Origin: Heligmosomoides polygyrus polygyrus
Taxonomy: Eukaryota; Nematoda; Chromadorea; Rhabditida; Heligmosomidae
DNA length: 64,000 nucleotides
NCBI GenBank assembly: GCA_947396885.1
Contig: OX377205.1
Coordinates: forward strand, 22,617,407 to 22,681,406
Direction of reading: 5' to 3'
This document shows positions 11,395 to 49,816 of this stretch, one piece after another. The notes beneath the pieces were generated by a model. It saw only the letters and a program-made list of their open reading frames with translations. It was not told where the DNA came from and did no database searches. Both the position numbers and the translations under genes were made by a program. Numbering within the stretch: position 1 is the first letter of the stretch; every line of letters begins with the position of its first letter.

Positions 11395-12055
11395 GCTCCA
11401 AACACTGCTTCAACGCAACGTCGTATAAACTGATTTCGTCGTATAACGGAGCCGAGTACGTAGGGGAAACTGGGCGACCCCTGTGTCTAAGAGTTAAAGA
11501 ACATCTAGATGGACTGAGGAGGTCAGATATGGCGACCCCACTTGGTGCGCACAGGATGGAGGGTCATTCCGGAGAAGAGTTTGCGGTTTCGATAAAAATA
11601 CTGGCGCGAAAACCCAAGACTTCAGCACGCAAGACGTTAGAGGCCTTTTGGATTACTGCAAAAAGTCCAAAACTGAATCGAAAGGGTGAGTGCCTTGCCA
11701 TCACTAATGAGCTCTCAGCCTTCTTTGACCTCTATAGACTTTGATCGCAACGTCTTCAAGTCAGGAGGGCCTCTCGCCGGTCTATCAGACTACCCACCGC
11801 ACGTTACGCGAGGAGGTGGCCTGCCATCAGGTCTTTTCCATCTCATTAGGTGAGCATTTCCGGCGTCTACGTGTTCCACTACACTTGGTACTGAGTGACC
11901 CCCTTTTGTCTTGTATTGTAGCCTAAAAAGGCAGTTGGGACCAGTTGGATCAATTAGGTCTTTGATTTTTTCAGGCTCTGATATAAGGCGAATAGCCGAA
12001 ACGTTAGCCGAATAAAGGATTACCGTCTTGGCTTTGGCTACAATCAAAACAGCAA
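11395..12055 (+). mobile_element. 5'-truncated Penelope-like element with GIY-YIG endonuclease domain
   Basis: Read on the + strand, the frame through 11529-11744 and just upstream encodes SYNGAEYVGETGRPLCLRVKEHLDG in two short stretches: a GIY-YIG start (Y-N-G...YVGETGR) followed by the R..EH motif. It continues with H..EGHSGEEF, SARKTLEAFWI and ECLAITNELS. This is the C-terminal endonuclease of Penelope-type elements; the reverse transcriptase part is absent. The 3' region (11970-12055) contains CTGATATAAGGCGAATAGCCGAAACG, given here as CTGAT, GGCGAATAGCC and GAAAC boxes, reminiscent of the hammerhead-type motifs of such elements. No full ORF remains, so it is a dead copy. Confidence 0.65.
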
Positions 12056-12279
12056 CAATAAACTGATTTTGTTACTTTCTGTCTGGCATCACAGACGAGC
12101 TCTGATTGCCGACTTGCATTAAAGGTCAAGACGTCAGCACTAGCGAGTAGAAGCGGTTTATGGCTTATTGGACAAAAGACCTAGCGTGTACCACTTCCCT
12201 GTCACAATGAGCACTTAAAAATTGAAAAAGAAATCGAAAAAAAAATAAAAAAATAGATCACCCCTTGAAGCAAGCTTAA

Positions 12280-13205
12280 AGCTTTGAACTCAAGTCTTTC
12301 AAATCAAAACCAGCTTTATTCACATTATACTAATCTCCAAGCTGGTTGGTATAATTTTTTGTTTAAGGAAAATGTGATATTTTTAATGTTCTATTTTAAT
12401 ATTATATTATTAATATATATGATGATTTTTTGAAATTACCTCTCCCGTTAAGTGAACTCGTTGTTTGAAATTTTTTGTTTAAAGAAAATATGATATGTGA
12501 TATTTTTTAAGAAAAAGATATTGGTTTAGAACCTTTTTTTTCCAATTCAGAAAGGCGGCTATCTTCTACTGTATTTAAAAAAAAACGATCAAACCATGCA
12601 CTCGTCTAGCTCGTTCCGATTTCCATTTGATTACTAGTGTGAACGCAGCTTTACTTGAAAGAGCAAATTAAGGATGTGTTTTTGCAGCTCTCTTTGTAGT
12701 AACGTTAAGAAGTGTGTAGCCGAACCCATACAGAATTTTTACCATCGTGACTGCTTTGCTGCACTATAAAATATTATATTTCACAAAAATATAATATCAC
12801 ACAATCTGACTTACTGTTCTCGCTTTTGCTTTGCTTTCCACTTCTGAATATGACGTTCGGTCGCTTCTGGAACTACGTAGAGAAAGACATGCCATTTTGA
12901 CCGCTTACAAACAAACAAAACTATAAGCCATGTTTTCCCTTCGAATACAAAAAAGTTTTACAAATTTTCTAAAGCGTGGGGCAGGGGAATAAAAAATTTC
13001 AAAGAAATTCATGACAAGTTTTCCGTAAACGAAAATCTATGCTGACTTCCAAGAAGAGTTTCTAGTTTAGTCTGAAAGGCGTTCGTTTTCGTTTGGCAGA
13101 TATTCAGTTTGATTTGAAAAGCGTCAAGCTTTCTTCGAAGAGCGTACGGTATCTTCTGAAAAGGTTCCAGTTTGGTTTAAAGAGTACAGTTCGGCGTGAA
13201 TTTAG
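12280..13205. repeat. AT-rich repeat with subterminal GTCCAATTTGA-type words, copy A
   Basis: The right end carries several spaced words of the kind TTCAGTTTGATTTGAAAAG. The interior has GTTTGAAATTTTT, TATTGGTTTA, CATGCACTCGTC and a TTCCATTTGATT segment, all shared in the same order with copies at 15528-16385 and 25148-25985. The ends are inverted relative to each other (CAAATCAAA on the left). It is non-coding, with no TSD identified. Confidence 0.45.
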
Positions 13206-13542
13206 CACATATTCATTGTAGAGGAGGGAGGTCGTTGAACCTATAATCGATATGTTCTGCCATAGTGGCCGCTATATTCTACTGGATCGGACCGAAAAAT
13301 TTTGTCATTTTGGTGAATTTTCTGTTCTCGCTTTTGCTTAACTTCTTTTCTCCACGTCTGAATATGAGGTTCTGGCCTACTGCGTCGAGAAATACATGCC
13401 ACTTTGAACGCTTACAAATTGCGTAAAATCTTTTCCTGGTATTGAAGACGGTAATCCAGTTTTGTGACCGCCGAAGGACTCGATTATCGTCTCATGGTGT
13501 TTATCACCTGATTTTCATACAAGTTATATCAGATTTAGGGTA

Positions 13543-13730
13543 CGTGTCGCGAAGTCGGAAGTGCCGGCTGTTGGGAGCACCCGATTCCAGGTTCCTGGTT
13601 CAGATTTCCCGCCCAGGCCACCCAAGCCTTCCATCTCTGGTGTCGGCAAATTGGTACTAGACTTGTCTGGGAAGGATAAAGCGCTGATTTGTTCATCTGC
13701 TGGCAACTGAATTCGTTGTATAGGCCAAAT
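13543..13730 (+). repeat. tRNA-derived SINE, + copy, 3'-truncated
   Basis: It begins with the A-box-like head (GCGAAGTCGG) and B box GGTTCAGATTTCCCG and stops at GGCCAAAT. It is joined directly to an inverted full-length copy at 13731. Confidence 0.8.
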
Positions 13731-14024
13731 AAAGGATAAGGATAAAGGACGGCGTTATTCAACCCTCTTTGAGATACGCCATGCATTCTACTTCTACGGT
13801 ATGTCGTGGAGGCGACATGAATGCGTATTTGGCCATACAATGACTTGCGGTGACCAGCCGATGAACAAGTCAGCGCTTTATCTTTCCCAGACAAGTCTGG
13901 TACCAATTCACCGACCCCGGAGGGATGGAAGGCTTGGTTGGCCTGGGCGGAAAATCCGAACCAGGAACCTGGTATCGGGTGCACGCGACAGTCGCGCCTC
14001 CTCCGACTGCGCTACACGCGCCCA
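13731..14024 (-). repeat. tRNA-derived SINE, - copy, near full length
   Basis: Reads from the AAGGATAAGGATAAAGG tail through to CTACACGCGCCC. It forms a tail-to-tail inverted pair with the preceding copy. Antisense frames across it are spurious. Confidence 0.85.
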
Positions 14025-14574
14025 TACGCCAAATAGGGATTTAAATCACCCCCAAAACATAGATGGAAGTAGAATCCGTGCCGCATCCCAAAAGTATTGT
14101 GTAACACCGTCTCTTATCCTTATACTTATCCTTGTCCTTATATCAGAATTAAATCGAATATGGAGGTCCCATTGGGTAGGAATGGTATGGAAATTCAGTG
14201 ATTACTGAATTACTCACACGAGACACCATGAATTAGAGGCAGAAAACCTTTGAATGAGGAATTCCTTGATCGGAAGAGATCATCGTCCAACGGAATAGGC
14301 AGAATCAAAACTCCAATGTCGATCGCTTAATGCAGTCCGTTGTTTAACGTGCCCAAAGCTACCCTGTATTTTTTAAACACATTTGCTTAAGCCTAGAGCA
14401 TGTAGAGAGCTACCCGCTATTCCTTTTTGCATACGAAAAAGAAAGAAATTTGCGCATAGTTGGTGTATTTTACATGATCTAATTCCTGGACAAATTTGGT
14501 GTCCGCCCCGATCTCTGATATCTCTCCTTCACTAGAAAAATCCGTGATATTTGAAAGAATATTTATTTATTGAT
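14025..14574. other. Intergenic; nothing recognised
   Basis: No coding domain or clear repeat ends seen. Confidence 0.35.
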
Positions 14575-14868
14575 TGTGTGGTGGCGAAGTCAGAGGAGAC
14601 ATTGGGTATCTCCTGCCTCGCGAATCAACGTTCTTGGTTCGGGTTTTCAAACCGCCAGACCACTGAAGCCCTCCATCCATCCGGGGTCGGTGAAATGCTA
14701 GCGATATTCTTTGGAACTCTTGAAACATTGACCTTTCCACAGCCTGGTCATCGAAGGTAGTATTTGTTGGCGTTGACATTGTGTAGGTCAAATACGCATT
14801 CACACCACTTCCACGACATCCCGGAGAATGCGGATCTCAGCCCAAGAAAGGATTGATTATGCCGTTCT
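14575..14868 (+). repeat. tRNA-derived SINE, + copy, diverged
   Basis: The B box GGTTCGGGTTTTC, CATCCGGGGTCGG, AAATACGCATTCA and CCACGACATCCCG are present in family order. It is more diverged than the 28-kb or 35-kb copies. Confidence 0.75.
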
Positions 14869-15527
14869 TTATCATTTATTTAATCATCAGGGAGAGCATT
14901 GCATAGCAACTGGTTTCTTTGAGCCATGTCGAACCATCTAGATCACTCTAAACGGATCGTTTTTGCTGTTCGTATTGTTCACAGAGGATTGCAATAAGCA
15001 AGGTAATAGAAAACGCAGATGAAAGGATGGGAATCTGTGCACTAAGCATGAAAAACTGTTGAAAATGCATCTTGCTCAGGTAGGTAAAGAGAGGCCACGT
15101 CACTGAACATACCATAAAATTCATTTGCACAAAAGTTGTTGGGGTTTTAAGTTCTACTTAACTATGATCCCCAACAAGTCGCTGGCACATCACTATTTTT
15201 CAGGGAGTGCTATGATCGTTTAAAATTTGAAATCGAAAATGGCGAGAACTCTCGGTTTATCCCAAACACAAAACTTCCCCTGGAACATAAGATCGTTTGT
15301 CAGTATAACTAAGCCATCCTACGTGAAGCTCGTCTTCTTGCACTTGGATATTCTTTAAAGCTTAATTGCCTCGGATGTATCTATCCTACACTTCTTGTTT
15401 TCACTGTTCTTGTTCTAGTCGCCTCTAGTACCATCTCGGTTACATAATACGTAATTGAAAACATATTATAGATAATAATTTTCACATCCAAATTATACGT
15501 CTTTCAAACGAAATTGAACACTTCTCA

Positions 15528-16385
15528 CGTCAAATTGGACGCTTTCCAAACCAAGTTGGGTAGTGTTCTAGTCTTAAGGAAAATTTAGTATGACTTGCTT
15601 CGAAATTTTTTAATTTACCTGCAATAGTTTCAAATTTTATATTTTTATGTTATTCAGGAAAATAATGGTTTTACACATGTTTTAAGGCGTGTTTAGTGTT
15701 AAAGGCGGCAGTTTAGTGTTAAAATAAGAGATTGTGCCATGCGCTCGTCCAAGACATCTAGAATTTTTAATTAATTGCTAGCAGACGTTCTGTTTGCGTG
15801 CAGCCATAGCTGTACATTTGTCTACGGTAACGCAAAGCATTCGTATACACAAATCTTAGCTTTTCTGTCTCAACTAAGCTGAATCTATGCTATCAATCAA
15901 ATGAACGTTGCAACGAGCAAGTCGAATGAATGGCGCGGTCTCTTCTTTTAGTATTTCAAAAATTGCTACTTTTTTGTGCTCTAGTACAAGCTCTGGACTA
16001 CCTATTTTCTTTTAAAAAATCCTTCTAAAATTCAAACTGTGTTTTCAGTTATTGAGTCAGGTGAATTTAAAGAACTTCAATCAAGTTATACTCTGATTTT
16101 TCGTAAGACAGGACATTAGACCTACCTTCTAGGAGAGCCTCTGGTTTAACTTCCTGGCGAAAGTGTCTTGATTGCAACCGAACATTCATCTAAGAACTTC
16201 TATCTTCTATAGCAGTCGCTCCAGACTTAGGCGAAAATGTAAAAATCTCTGGTTTTAGTTCAGCCTCAGGTTTAAAATCTTGTTTTGATTTGGAGGATGT
16301 TCAGTTTGATTTGCAGAGTGTCCAGATTTGTTTGAAAAGTGTCTAATTCGACTTGAAAAGTACCCTATTCGAGCTTCTCTGCCCT
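15528..16385. repeat. AT-rich repeat with subterminal GTCCAATTTGA-type words, copy B
   Basis: The left end has CACGTCAAATTGGACGCTTT and the right end TGTCCAGATTTGTTTGAAAAG, so the words are inverted between ends. The interior CCATGCGCTCGTCCAAGAC matches copies A and C. About 860 bp. Confidence 0.5.
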
Positions 16386-17058
16386 TCTTAGCAGAACAAT
16401 TCGAACCCTCTTCTACGAAGAAACCGGGGACGGTCTATCGTACGCTAGCTGGTTACCAGTAGGTGTTTTGAACGTGTTGCGGAATCGATCACCACGGTCA
16501 CTCACTGTTGCTCCCTCCCTATCTTATCGGCCGCCAGTACTGATTCGACGCCTCCGGACCATCGTGGCGCCGCGACGGTCACTCTGTCCGGTGCTTGGAC
16601 AGCGGCTTCGATTTGTGGTTTGTGGCGGGCCAAACACTCGATCTTCGTTCGTATCTATGCCAGCATTTCGCCCACGTTTTTTGGGCAGTTCAGGTTGTTT
16701 CCCTTTTTTGTTCCTGTGAATTCGGACTGCTGAGTTTGAACTGAAAATCTGGGTCCTCGTTCACTGCAGTGTATATGGCAAAAATACCAAATTAGTCTTA
16801 CATTTTCCTATCTACTTCGAGGGATTCCTGGGCTCAGAAGAAAAATAAAAACGCAATCTGGGTTTAACTGAAACTGCACGGAACTTTGCTTCATCGATAT
16901 GGTAGTCTGTGGAAATCGTTTTATGTCAGTGGTGATCAAATTTCCTCGTCTCCTTTCCGGGTGCATTATCCTTACAACATCGTTTTTGTTAGACCAGATC
17001 ACTAGTCGAATAGTTTTCTACACAGAAATACGCAGGGTGGCTCATAAATAAAAATATA
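16386..17058. other. Intergenic; nothing recognised
   Basis: An 83-codon Arg-rich frame at 16468-16719 has no recognisable domain and is not called. Confidence 0.3.
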
Positions 17059-17334
17059 AACGGCGTTACTCAATCCCTTTTGGTATGCGCCACGCATTCT
17101 CTTCTGCTGGATCTCATGAAGACGATTTGAATGCGTATTTGGCCATACAATGACTTGAGGTGGCCAGCCGATGAACAAGTCAGGGCTTTATCCTTCTCAG
17201 GCAATTCTGGCACCAAAACACCGATCCTGAAGGGATCGAAAGCTTGGTTGGCCTGGGCGGGGAATCCGAACCAGGAACTTGGTATCGGCTGTAGGCGACC
17301 TCCTCCGACTGCGCTAGACGCGCCCGCCCATTAA
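17059..17334 (-). repeat. tRNA-derived SINE, - copy
   Basis: Runs from AACGGCGTTACTCAATCCC to CTAGACGCGCCC, with the family segments TGGCCAGCCGATGAACAAGT and GGGAATCCGAACCAGGAAC. The stretch just before it lacks the AAGGAT tail. Confidence 0.85.
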
Positions 17335-17498
17335 TCCTGCAACAAAAACTTGTCGTTAATAGTGTAAAATTGGCTATAATAAACCATTTAGTACAATTTG
17401 AACATCATCTGTTTGTGTGTTATAGTTCACGATCGGGCAGTGCTATTCATAATGACTCATCCTGACCTAATGAGTCTTCTGATCGTGTTTATTATTGT

Positions 17499-17580
17499 TG
17501 TAATGAGAAAAAACATTCTGTAAGAGATGCTACTATTTACAGACATGTCGTAGTCTTACAGAATGGTGTTCCTCATTACA
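17499..17580. repeat. Stem-loop with about 27-bp arms
   Basis: TGTAATGAG...ACATTCTGTAAGA on the left pairs with TCTTACAGAATGGTGT..CTCATTACA on the right, around a loop of about 28 nt. Precursor-like in size, but with no evidence of transcription. Confidence 0.6.
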
Positions 17581-18611
17581 TTCAAGAACGCGATGTCAGA
17601 CGCTATTTTTTCTGCGCTGTACGGAGAGGGATTCGTATCTGCCATAGTAAACAAACAGTGATGAAAAAGTTTTGAAATGGAGGAATTTCATGGCTAGTTT
17701 TCGCAGGAGCGAAGCTGAGTAGATGAACGAACGTAAGGAAACTGTTGCAATGTCTTTCTCACGTCGCTGTTGCCGTAGTGGTTTTACCCAATTGCGTGAT
17801 TTTGTTCTAAACAGTGGAGTTAGGCTCAGAAAATATGGTCTTATATTATCTATCTACTCAACAAAAGTTTTCACTGGTTTTAACTATTTCTACACGAAAA
17901 CCTAGGGTGTGAGGAAGGCATGTTTAGAAAATCGTAGAGTATGAGCAGGAACACATGCGAGCCAAGCATTGTTTGTCACCAAGTTCCTTAGAAGTAATCT
18001 TATGCACAGTATAGTTTTGGCTTTTCTAGGACGGCTCAGCTATGAGAACAGTTTAGTTTCTTTTTTAAGTGAAAGAACTGATAACTATATCCCAAGCTTG
18101 GGCGACGAGCTCCACATTCTTCTTTGCTACTCTCTCCTTAAACTACACATGCTTGTGGTAGTTTAAGGAGAGAGTTTTTTTTTTTGTTCACGACAGAGAA
18201 TTTTTTCCAACTCATTCCTTCATTTCGTGTGATCGACAAACTAATATCATTCTTCAGTTGTAGCTCAGATCCATTCACCTAACGTTCACTTTGTTGAGGA
18301 CCCTATCATAACACTGAACTTTCACCCTCCAATCTTCAGAAATTACAATTACAAAAAATTGTAATCACTTTGGAATGGAAGTACTCCAACATGGAGCAAG
18401 AGGAAACAGTAGGACGTTTCACATAAAAGCCCACTACTTTCTAGTAGAAGGACCTGGAACCATGATAATTGAAGGGGTAATGCAATGTGTAATTTAGTTA
18501 GTATAGCATCAAGAACGTCTGCAAATAGTTGTCGTAGGCACAATACTTGAAACAATTGACAAGTTCCTCTTAGAATGTTAAATTACTAAATTTTCTTGTG
18601 GTATTTGTGGA
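17581..18611. other. Intergenic; hairpin only
   Basis: Apart from the hairpin at 18129-18175, no gene or repeat ends were recognised. Short frames at 17723-18166 have no domain. Confidence 0.3.
18129..18175. repeat. Perfect 18-bp-arm hairpin followed by a T run
   Basis: ACTCTCTCCTTAAACTAC pairs exactly with GTAGTTTAAGGAGAGAGT around an ACATGCTTGTG loop. Ten or more T residues follow. In a nuclear genome this is not a rho-independent terminator. Confidence 0.7.
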
Positions 18612-18838
18612 CAACCTGGTTCGGATTTCCCGCCTGGGACAACCAATCCCTGCACATCTTTGGGGACCGCGAATTCGTACCATTTCGTACCATACGATTC
18701 GTCTGGAAAGGATAAACTACTAGCTTGTTCATCGGCTGGGTATAGGCCGAGTACGCATTCAAATCGCCTTTACGACATTTTGTGGAAGTGAAATGCGTGG
18801 CGCATACCAAAAGGGGTTAATTAACGCTGTTCTTTATA
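18612..18838 (+). repeat. tRNA-derived SINE, + copy, 5'-truncated
   Basis: Starts within the B box (CTGGTTCGGATTTCCCGCC) and continues through TTGTTCATCGGCTGG and GCGTGGCGCATACC. Confidence 0.8.
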
Positions 18839-21185
18839 CTTTCTATCCTCTGCTTATGGACCACCCTGTACGTTTACTCTACGGTCCGAACAAATGAAGC
18901 TGTGAAGAGAAAAGGATGAGGGTCGGGCCTATCAGATGTCACGCTTATTTAGGACGATTCAACATACCTGTTACACTGGCAATCCATTTGTATGTCGTCG
19001 AGTGTTACGTTGCATAAATAGTGATACCGGGCTGGTATAAAATAATGCAAACCTTTAGTCCCAGTAGTAAAAATGGAAGGCACAAGGCTGAAGAGAAATC
19101 GAGAAAGGAACAGGAATCCTTCTGGATATAATGAGAATGGCAGGTAGGAATTGGTCTGATGGACTTGGTCTGTTGACTATGGTGAGCATTTGCAGTGTGA
19201 GTTTCGTCCTAATCACATAGATTTGCTGGTCGATCACTTTAAACCATCGCCGCCCTGAATGAGCGCCTCGGATGCTTAAGTTGTGCTCATATTGCGCTTC
19301 TATAGCCTGTCATAAGGGCATTGAAATGGAAGCGAAAGATGACTGCGGGTCATGGTACTCTCTGGTATTGGACTTAACTGTACCAGGAGGACTGCTACGA
19401 AGCGAATGTCTGATGAAAATAAGGTGCTTGAGGTCAAGGAAGGATGCAGAACTACAGGAAGGGAAGCAATGCTCGGCCCCTTGAAATGTAAAGAGGAACT
19501 TTAGCGAGTTCTGGAGTAGTACATTGACAAGTTACAGTACCATGACCACATGGACTATACCTATATCTACAAAACGCTTGAAGACGTAGCAATTTTCCGT
19601 TCCCTTATCCCTACTGTTCATCACTTCTATACTTCTGCACGACTTCTACTGTTCTTTTTTGAGAATTGCCCTCACATGAAAAGTAACAATGATAGCTAGT
19701 TTTCGACTTGTTAATTTAATTCACCACGTGTCTTCTAATCTGTTGTGTCCTTGTTAATGTACTATTTTTATGTGTGCAAAAAATAAACAAAACAAAAAAC
19801 AAAAATTGTATTAGAAGGTCGAAGGAAACTAGGCTACTGCATCGACCAGACAAGAAAAGAAATTCGCGATCACATTTAGCCGATATAATTAATAGCTAGC
19901 ATTTCAATGTTCCCTTTTAATGATTTTTATTCATGTGTAGTGCCCCTAGCAGAAATTGATGACGCATTCAGGACTTTCAATAATTCTAACATCTTCGACC
20001 TATAGCTACCTTCGAAGGAGGCTTTTAAGAGCTTTTAAAAGCAATATTAATGAGCATTTCTGACCACAATTAGCATCGTTTTTCACTAAAACCGAATAAG
20101 AATCGCAGTTCACAGACAACATTGTTTTACTCCTCAGAAGCTGAGAATATATACACGTAGTCTTACTTGCTTTATTCTCCTTCTACAGCTCGTTTTGAAA
20201 ATGAGCGCTAAGAGAATTTACCCTTTACCCTCATGCTTTCTTGATATTTCTGCCAGTTTCCGCAACGCTTACCCTATAGGTTAGGGTAAATGTTGCAAAA
20301 TGGTACTCCACAAGATGGTCGGCATACCCAGTTTAAGCAGAAGAAAAAAGGCAGGCTTAATCATGTTGTTCAAAATGCTCACTAGGAAACTGTCTCTAGA
20401 TCTAATTGAGTTCTTTGGAGTACCACTCACGTTTAGTAGAACAGGTAAACTTAGATTATATGCCGCGGTTGCATGGTCACAAGTTAGGTCTAACTTCCTC
20501 ACATACCGATATCTTAGGGAGCTGAACCCTTTTCTCGGTGACGGTAAGGTTTTTCTTGATATGCTTGTCTACGACTTTAAGCATCTGCTCATTCGAAATG
20601 GACTTTTTTTAGGTCACTTCGTTTCCACTTGCATGTTTTTGATTCCTTGCATTTGATTCCGTCTGTCGCTTGTTGCTTGTGTTTCGATTCTATGCGTGCA
20701 TTTCTAATGTGATTCACGCTACGAAATAAACAAATAATTAAATAAATAGCTGCACGTTGCAAAACAATACCCTACTCCTTACAGTTCGAAAGATATATGT
20801 TCGGAAAGGATGGCGAACGAATACCGCTTCTTGCTCCGTCTTCGAAGAAGAGGTTTGCCAACAGTATTTTATAGTTCACTACTACCTTGCTTATTTTTAC
20901 TATTTAAATTTTGCTATATATTGTATTATTATTATTTTTATTATATTATGTACAATTTTTTGCTAGTTTTTCACAAAAAGGGTTTACGCCGCAGTAGGGC
21001 TTTCGGGAATGTGTCTGTATGCAGTTTTGAAGTGATGTAAGGGCTAATAGTAGTAAATTTTTTCCTATTCTAGAGATCGAAGTAATTGGAGAGGGGCATG
21101 AAAATAGAAGCAAAATAGAAGGGAACCTAAATTTGTCACTGCCAATTTCTCAAGGTTGTCGCTAAATTCTTGCTTGAGGTGACCA
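18839..21185. other. Intergenic; no gene recognised
   Basis: Contains AT-rich DNA, AAATAAACAAA-type runs at 19780-19805 and 20720-20748, and a 118-codon + frame at 20300-20656 without a known domain. The runs suggest old retroelement tails. I find no exon of the transporter here. Confidence 0.35.
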
Positions 21186-21437
21186 TGCATTCCACTTCCA
21201 CAGGATATCGTGAGGAGAACTTCAGTGCGTATCATCAGTGCGTATTTGACCTACACAATGAGTTGCGGTGCCCAGTCGATTGGTAGTTCGTGTTTTACGC
21301 TTTTCGGACAAATCTGATACCAATTCACCGACCCTGGAGAGACGGAAGGCTTCAGTGTTATGGGCGAGAACTGAACCGAGAATATCGATTATGGGGGCAA
21401 GCAACAGAGGCGCCTTCTTCGACTGCGCTACCATGCA
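21186..21437 (-). repeat. tRNA-derived SINE, - copy, diverged
   Basis: Family order is retained from CATTCCACTTCC to CGACTGCGCTACCATGC, with TGATACCAATTCACCGACCC in the middle. The 3' tail is lost. Confidence 0.75.
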
Positions 21438-22718
21438 TTAACGGCGATTTGAAGGGTTTCAAAAAAATTAGATTTGACGAGGAATAGTAGTTTTTAAAAA
21501 ATTAGTTTCGAAAAAATACATAAAGTATTTTTGGCTGTACAACTTCGTAGTGAGGTGTTTATCTTCCACGCTGTTTCATGTTAGCGCGCTAAGCTCTTTT
21601 AGAACCTCGCTACAAATAGGTGTTACCTTTTAAACCAAAAATATAAAGATTTCTTTCCTTCTGGACCGTTTAGAAAAGCTTGGGTGTGAAAAACGCTCGC
21701 ATAGACACGACGTTTTCGAGGATCTATAAAAAATTTACAATGAGGTCTTTACGTTTTGACGAGCGCAAATGCCAAATTCTGCTAAAATTCGTGTTGAGTT
21801 TTGCACAGAACTGCTGTTTTCGAAATTTCGTTCCACATTAAGGTGAACATCGAGCAGTTTTTTTTAGAATTTTTTTTGTTTTTTGTCTCTTAGAAGGTAC
21901 TAGGTAGACACTCAAAAAATATTTTTTCATGTATTTTAAGTTCACGAAAAATTTTGAGTTTAACTTGTAATGTATTTGAATATTTGCACAAAAAACCTAT
22001 TGTGAAGTTGTGGAAATTTTCAGCTCAGTCAGCAGTGCTGGAAAGCAGGAAGACCCGCCGTTGTTGACTAGTAATGGAATAGTAGGTTTTCGTTTGCTGT
22101 TGGTTCTGTTCCTCGTTCCACTTGTCAATAATCCTTTAAATCATTGCGTTTGCTGCCCTTTATTAATTGTAGCTTACCCAAAGTTTGTTATTAGACCAGC
22201 GAGTTCAAGGGCCTTTGTACGTCTGAACCGAAATTTTTTAACGCGAAATTTACCGAAAAAATCACGGGGTCTGAAAGAAGTTGGTGAAGGAATGCAACAG
22301 AAAGACAATGGGTTTCTTTCTTTTGCAACAGAGAATTTCTTTTTCGAATTTCTGTGCAACAAAATGTTTCATAAGTACAGATTTCTAATTAAGGAAAGCT
22401 TGTTTTCACTAAATCCGAGATCGTTCAGGTCTTTTCTCATGAAAGAGCGTTGTGTTCTTGAAGCATAGATCTTTAGAAATTTATTTTGTTTCATTTTCTT
22501 TTTCTTCGGAATGTATGTCTAGGCAGGTTTCATTTATTCATTTCCAGTTTCAGTGAATGTTTGCCTTTATTTCATAACTACGTTTGCGATAGTTCACCTC
22601 ATTGTCTTGTGTTTCTCTGTTGGTTTCTGTTTTTGTTTTTCACTGAAAAATCCCGTTGGGCATCTCCACGTTGAATTAATCTAGAATCTAGGTGTCAAGA
22701 ATTCACAACTGCTTCCAG
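21438..22718. other. Upstream region of the P-glycoprotein gene
   Basis: The first transporter exon I can place starts at 22719 in phase 0 with coding sequence that needs an upstream start codon. One or more short N-terminal exons and the promoter should lie here or further upstream, but I cannot identify them. A 152-codon + frame at 22010-22468 shows no P-glycoprotein features. Confidence 0.35.
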
Positions 22719-49650
<26,932 letters not shown>

Positions 49651-49810
49651 CCATGCCGCTGTGGTCGCTTCTGCTGCCATTGACATGAATAGACGATGAT
49701 TCTCGTAATTGATTTGCATGTATATATGAGCGCTACTTGTTCTCGTTGACCCTGAGAATGTCCTTCATTGGTGTCTGATTTTGATTTGTTACTTTCTCAT
49801 CGTTGAATTC

Positions 49811-49816
49811 AATAAA
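49811..49816 (+). promoter_or_regulatory. Poly(A) signal AATAAA for the P-glycoprotein gene
   Basis: The canonical hexamer lies 161 bp after the TAG at 49648-49650. Confidence 0.6.

Noticed and set aside
18129..18184. Hairpin followed by a T run, resembling a rho-independent terminator
   Set aside because: The window is nuclear DNA of a metazoan with spliced genes; there is no bacterial transcription unit next to it. Kept only as a hairpin.
20300..20656. 118-codon frame as the missing first exon of the P-glycoprotein gene
   Set aside because: It lacks the acidic/lysine-rich N-terminus and a donor in suitable phase, and ends in its own stop codon.
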